Assembly: GCA_004762155.1 (NCBI GenBank)
Contig: SIHP01000017.1
Coordinates: 1 to 63,788, forward strand
Direction of reading: 5' to 3'
Origin: Flavobacteriaceae bacterium
Lineage (GTDB): Bacteria; Bacteroidota; Bacteroidia; Flavobacteriales; Flavobacteriaceae
Length of the DNA stretch: 63,788 bases
The notes beneath the pieces were generated by a model. The model was not told the origin of the DNA. It ran no database searches and worked only from the letters and a program-made list of their open reading frames with translations. Below, piece by piece: positions 60,678-63,788 of this stretch (the first letter of the stretch is position 1; every line of letters starts with the position of its first letter). Position numbers and translations under genes: made by a program.

Positions 60678-61895
60678 ATGAGAGAAATAAAAAATAAAAC
60701 ACATACCAAAGAAACTTTTTACTATGCATTCTCTTGTATGCTAGAAAGAGCTTCTTTTTATGGATTAAGAGCTGTTTTAGTACTTTATATGTTGGGGGAA
60801 ACCTTAAATATGGAACGAGATGAGGCTTTAACAATTTATGGTTGGCTTGTACTTTCGTTACTTATTTCTAAAATTATAGGAGCTCTTTTTGGAGATTTAC
60901 TTCTTGGTAATAAAAAAGCAATAATTATAGGTGGAATTATCCAAGCTATTGGAGCTTTTAGTTTATGTATTCCATCTACAACTGGACTTTATTTAGGTTT
61001 ATCTCTTGTTGTTTTTGGTAGTGGATTGTTCTCTCCGAATATCACAGCAAATTTTGGAAAAACATATGTAACCAAAACCAAACTATTAGATTCGGCTTAT
61101 ACCATATTTTATCTTGCTATAAATTTAGGTTCTTTTTTGGGAGTTTTATTTATTAGTTATTTAGGAGAAACTTTTAGCTATACTATTGGGTTTCTTATTT
61201 CTGGAATATTGATGTTATTTTCACTAATTCCGTTTCTTATTCTAAAAGAAGAAACATCTGTCAGGATTCAAGAACAACAATTGGAAGTAAAATTCAGCGT
61301 TTTAAAAGTTTTATCTACACTTTTTATTATTGGATTATTTTGGGTTTTCTACGATATTTCAAACATTCGTAGTATTGATTTACAATTTCAAATTAGTGAA
61401 ATTTCTTCTTTAGTAATTTCAAAATATTTATGGCAAGTTATTAAAAGTATATTTGTTTTACCAATTAGTATAATAGCTATTCTTTTATGGACTAAAACAT
61501 ATAGTTCTCAGCTTTATAAATTAACGCTTGGATGTATTTTTGGGGTAATCTCTTTTGGTATATTACTGCTCATACCCAAAGCACCACAAGAAGATTACAC
61601 AGTTACTTATTTAATATCGTTATTCTTTCTTGGGATTTCAGAAATTCATATTGCACCAATAATTAATTCCGTATTAACACAATATACAAACCCAAAATAT
61701 TTAGCAATTGCAATAAGCTTGTCGGTTTTTCCTACAAGATTATTCTATTCCGTTTTAACTTTATTTAATGATACATTTTATGAGAATCCTATTTTAGGAT
61801 TACAATATGGTGTAACAGGCATGACATTTTTAGCCCTTGCACTTATTGGTTATCTATTGTGGAATAAAAGAAATACTATTTATAAATTGAATTAA
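60678..61895 (+). CDS. POT/PTR-family oligopeptide transporter
   Basis: A 405-residue MFS transporter of the proton-dependent oligopeptide family, with twelve predicted helices. Signatures: SCMLERASFYGLRAVLVLYM (PTR N-term ExxxFYG/YYG motif), GNKKAIIIGGIIQAIGAF, and DSAYTIFYLAINLGSFLGVL (POT FYxxINxG). Homologues run to 450-500 residues, so this is slightly short. Imports di- and tripeptides; the substrate range is not known. Starts 37 nt after DUF5713. Confidence 0.85.
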   Translation: MREIKNKTHTKETFYYAFSCMLERASFYGLRAVLVLYMLGETLNMERDEALTIYGWLVLSLLISKIIGALFGDLLLGNKKAIIIGGIIQAIGAFSLCIPSTTGLYLGLSLVVFGSGLFSPNITANFGKTYVTKTKLLDSAYTIFYLAINLGSFLGVLFISYLGETFSYTIGFLISGILMLFSLIPFLILKEETSVRIQEQQLEVKFSVLKVLSTLFIIGLFWVFYDISNIRSIDLQFQISEISSLVISKYLWQVIKSIFVLPISIIAILLWTKTYSSQLYKLTLGCIFGVISFGILLLIPKAPQEDYTVTYLISLFFLGISEIHIAPIINSVLTQYTNPKYLAIAISLSVFPTRLFYSVLTLFNDTFYENPILGLQYGVTGMTFLALALIGYLLWNKRNTIYKLN

Positions 61896-61946
61896 TCCTA
61901 TTCTCTTAGTTTAAATAAGTCATTTTTAAGCTTTAAATCATCATCA

Positions 61947-62888
61947 ATGAAAAGTTATACATACATAATAATAAGTTTAGTTATATTAATTTCTTGTTCA
62001 CAAAAGAAAGTTGAAAACCTAGATGGTTTGTGGAGGATTGGATACGACCAAGAGACAGAAAATCCATTCTTTCCTTATGAACTTTTATTCAAAAACGATT
62101 CTTTAATTCTTGTTGACGGAAATAACTTTAGACATAAAATAAAACATAAAATTAACTGGAATGCTATTGAAATGTCTTTCCAAAATGGAAACATAAAAAA
62201 AGCTAGATTTAAAATATATTCTGATAGTATTATTTCTTTTGATTCTAAAAAATTTCACAAAACACCCGATAATCATATTCAATTAAAGCCCTATAAATTA
62301 ATAGACTATAAAACCAATGAACTATTAACCGATAATAACTACTACCCTATTATTCATTTAATAAAAAATGAAAATCTTTTAAAAGTTGTTTTGAATGATA
62401 GAGTAGCTGATTTAGAAAAAATACCTCATTTTTTTATGGGTTGTAATACTGGATCACAACCTCCATTAATAATTTATATTGGAGAAGGAGTTAATTTTAA
62501 TGAATTAATAGAAGCCTATTTATGGATTAAAGTTTCTGGAGTAAATTCAGTAATATTAGTTACCAAAAATGACACTTATGATAAATTTTATGCTCTAAAA
62601 GATGTGATTACAATAGATAGTTCTTTGATGAATAATTTTTTAACGGAAAAAAATATCCCTCCTGCTCCGCCTATTACAAAACAAGTTATTACAAAAACAT
62701 TTGAAATTAATAATAAAACCAATCTAGAGAAATTACCTAGTTATAACGAAACCGAAAAGATTTCATTTAAGGTTACGAATAGCCTTGACTTAATTAAATA
62801 TTTAAAATTGGTTGAAAAAGTGAAAGATAAAAACAATATTGAAATTGAAATAACCGCTAACAATAATGATTACAAACTTAAAAAATAA
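61947..62888 (+). CDS. lipoprotein of unknown function
   Basis: A 313-residue protein with a lipobox (SLVILISC, Cys17). Residues 20-110 look like a small beta domain (DGLWRIGYDQETENPFFPYE, LLFKNDSLILVDGNNFRHKI). Residues 135-215 (NELIEAYLWIKVSGVNSVIL) weakly recall the periplasmic ExbD-type fold, but it is not a transporter. I cannot name a family. Overlaps the YdcF gene by 23 nt. Confidence 0.6.
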   Translation: MKSYTYIIISLVILISCSQKKVENLDGLWRIGYDQETENPFFPYELLFKNDSLILVDGNNFRHKIKHKINWNAIEMSFQNGNIKKARFKIYSDSIISFDSKKFHKTPDNHIQLKPYKLIDYKTNELLTDNNYYPIIHLIKNENLLKVVLNDRVADLEKIPHFFMGCNTGSQPPLIIYIGEGVNFNELIEAYLWIKVSGVNSVILVTKNDTYDKFYALKDVITIDSSLMNNFLTEKNIPPAPPITKQVITKTFEINNKTNLEKLPSYNETEKISFKVTNSLDLIKYLKLVEKVKDKNNIEIEITANNNDYKLKK

Positions 62889-63447
62889 ATCATTAAAGAA
62901 AATACGTTTTGCATTATCTTTTGTTATTATTTGGTTTCTTATTCATGAAATTATAATTATTAGAGATGGATTAACATCAGTACCAAAAAAGAGTGAATTT
63001 GCAGTTATTTTAGGAAATAAAGTTAATAGAGATGGAACATTATCTGAAAGGCTTAAACATAGAGTTTTAAAAGGATTAGAATTATATAATAATGGTTTAG
63101 CTAAAAAAATTGTAGTAAGCGGTGGACTTGGAAAAGAAGGCTTTTATGAAGCTGATAAAATGGCTGATTTTTTAATTAAAAAAGGTGTTAAAAAAGAAGA
63201 TATCATCATAGATAATTATGGAAATAATTCTTGGCTTACTGCTCTAAACTTTAAAAAATTAGCGCCTAATGCTAACTCTGTAATTATAGTAACACAGTTT
63301 TATCATATTACAAGATGTAAACTGGCGTTTAAAAAATTAGGAATTAAAAACATATCAGCATCTGCTCCTGATTATTTTGATCGAAGAGATTTTTATGCGC
63401 TATTTAGAGAATTTTTTGGATATTATAAATACTTGATTTTTCATTAA
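62866..63447 (+). CDS. YdcF-family (DUF218) protein
   Basis: A 193-residue membrane-anchored protein: one N-terminal helix (about residues 12-30), then DUF218: SEFAVILGNKVNRDGTLSER, IVVSGGLGKEGFYEADKMAD, DNYGNNSWLTALNFKKL and SVIIVTQFYHITRCKLAFKK. This fold is linked to envelope vancomycin sensitivity (SanA) and ElyC-type envelope roles; substrate not known. Start overlaps the lipoprotein gene. Confidence 0.85.
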   Translation: MITNLKNKSLKKIRFALSFVIIWFLIHEIIIIRDGLTSVPKKSEFAVILGNKVNRDGTLSERLKHRVLKGLELYNNGLAKKIVVSGGLGKEGFYEADKMADFLIKKGVKKEDIIIDNYGNNSWLTALNFKKLAPNANSVIIVTQFYHITRCKLAFKKLGIKNISASAPDYFDRRDFYALFREFFGYYKYLIFH

Positions 63448-63500
63448 TAAAAAACTACTTTTATTCCTAATCTAGAAATAATAAAGCATTCTATAATACG

Positions 63501-63608
63501 ATGAAAAATAAAACTGCTATTTTTAAACCCAACAAACTAAAAAACTTAATGTTACTTTTAGTTTGTGGAGCTTTTGTTACAATTGGAATTTTTATGTTAC
63601 AAACCTGA
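63501..63608 (+). pseudogene. truncated STM3941-like membrane protein
   Basis: A 35-codon remnant: MKNKTAIFKPNKLKNLMLLL, then VCGAFVTIGIFMLQT and a stop. It looks like the first 33 or so residues of a small membrane protein I recall as STM3941-type (N-terminal PNKLK ... membrane helix). The stop lies at the presumed left end of the IS, so the gene seems to have been cut by the insertion. Confidence 0.5.
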
Positions 63609-63788
63609 GTTCGATTAATAATTAAGTGGTTTTTATTTGAAAAAAAGATAGATTTTCAGTAAATTAAAGTGTTGAATTTCAATTTTTTAATCTAAAAACC
63701 TATCTATGATAATTTACTCTAAAATTACTGAAATTTTCTGTCTTGTTGATGAATTTTGCAAAGAATATGATCAAATAGTTGACAAACA
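63604..63788 (+). mobile_element. left end of an IS982-like insertion sequence
   Basis: Sequence from about 63604 (CTGAGTTCGATTAATAATTA) to the window end, with a transposase start at 63706. An imperfect inverted repeat (AGATAGATTTT at about 63647-63657 and AAAACCTATCT near 63695-63705) may form a leader hairpin that limits outside transcription. The right end is outside the window. Confidence 0.6.
63706..63788 (+). CDS. IS982-family transposase (5' part)
   Basis: Partial frame open to the end: MIIYSKITEIFCLVDEFCKE, then YDQIVDK. This matches the start of IS982-family transposases in Bacteroidota (KITEIFYLVDEFCKEF pattern). The catalytic DDE part is beyond the window, so activity cannot be judged. 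Confidence 0.65.
   Translation, partial: MIIYSKITEIFCLVDEFCKEYDQIVDK

Overview
The window looks like chromosomal DNA of a marine Flavobacteriaceae bacterium of the Tenacibaculum/Polaribacter/Lacinutrix type; the genus is not resolved from the sequence. Support comes from the very low G+C, the Bacteroidota promoter signature (TTG, about 19-21 nt, TAnnTTTG) before many genes, type IX secretion C-terminal signals (type A in the DOMON protein, type B in the gene at 17049), TonB-dependent receptors with a carboxypeptidase-like N-domain, and short CarB and alternative GlmU forms typical of Bacteroidota. No rRNA, tRNA, CRISPR array or prophage was seen.

Layout. 1-9.9 kb is housekeeping: two GT39 glycosyltransferases and a PAP2 phosphatase, ribosomal protein L19, monomeric NADP-isocitrate dehydrogenase, and a murQ operon with a small membrane protein and an ATP-grasp enzyme. 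9.9-18.2 kb is an accessory array of secreted, tail-fibre-like surface proteins that share modules. It includes two decayed members and ends in a T9SS type B protein. 18.2-29.2 kb is centred on iron uptake: a TonB-dependent siderophore receptor, PepSY reductase-like membrane proteins, DUF3649-like small proteins and flavodoxin. A leftward group of two paralogous methyltransferases and a Cys-motif protein sits between them. 29.2-47.5 kb is mostly core: GlmU-like enzyme, carB, rpmH, pyrG, yidC, an outer-membrane receptor, a TonB-like protein and fumC. 47.6-54.9 kb holds guanine deaminase, an unusual catalase-like/LodA fusion oxidase with its LodB-type flavoprotein partner, a lipoprotein, an arginase-family protein lacking a metal-ligand His, and a CsaA-type protein. 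55.2-58.6 kb is a leftward LytTR two-component operon with three 2TM-domain copies, one fused to the kinase. 58.6-63.8 kb is accessory: a G+C-richer repeat-like element, a barstar homologue, DUF5713, a POT transporter, a YdcF protein, and a gene cut off by an IS982-like element that runs out of the window.

The most interesting region is 48278-52612. It predicts a quinone-cofactor amino-acid oxidase, which would make H2O2, covalently joined to a catalase-like domain and followed by the flavoprotein expected to mature it. Secondary points are two apparent read-through gene fusions (kinase-2TM, where the junction lies on an A7 run, and PepSY-4TM), the decaying surface-protein array, and two promoters placed so close to the start codon that leaderless mRNAs are predicted. 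All functional calls come from reading motifs; no database search was possible.
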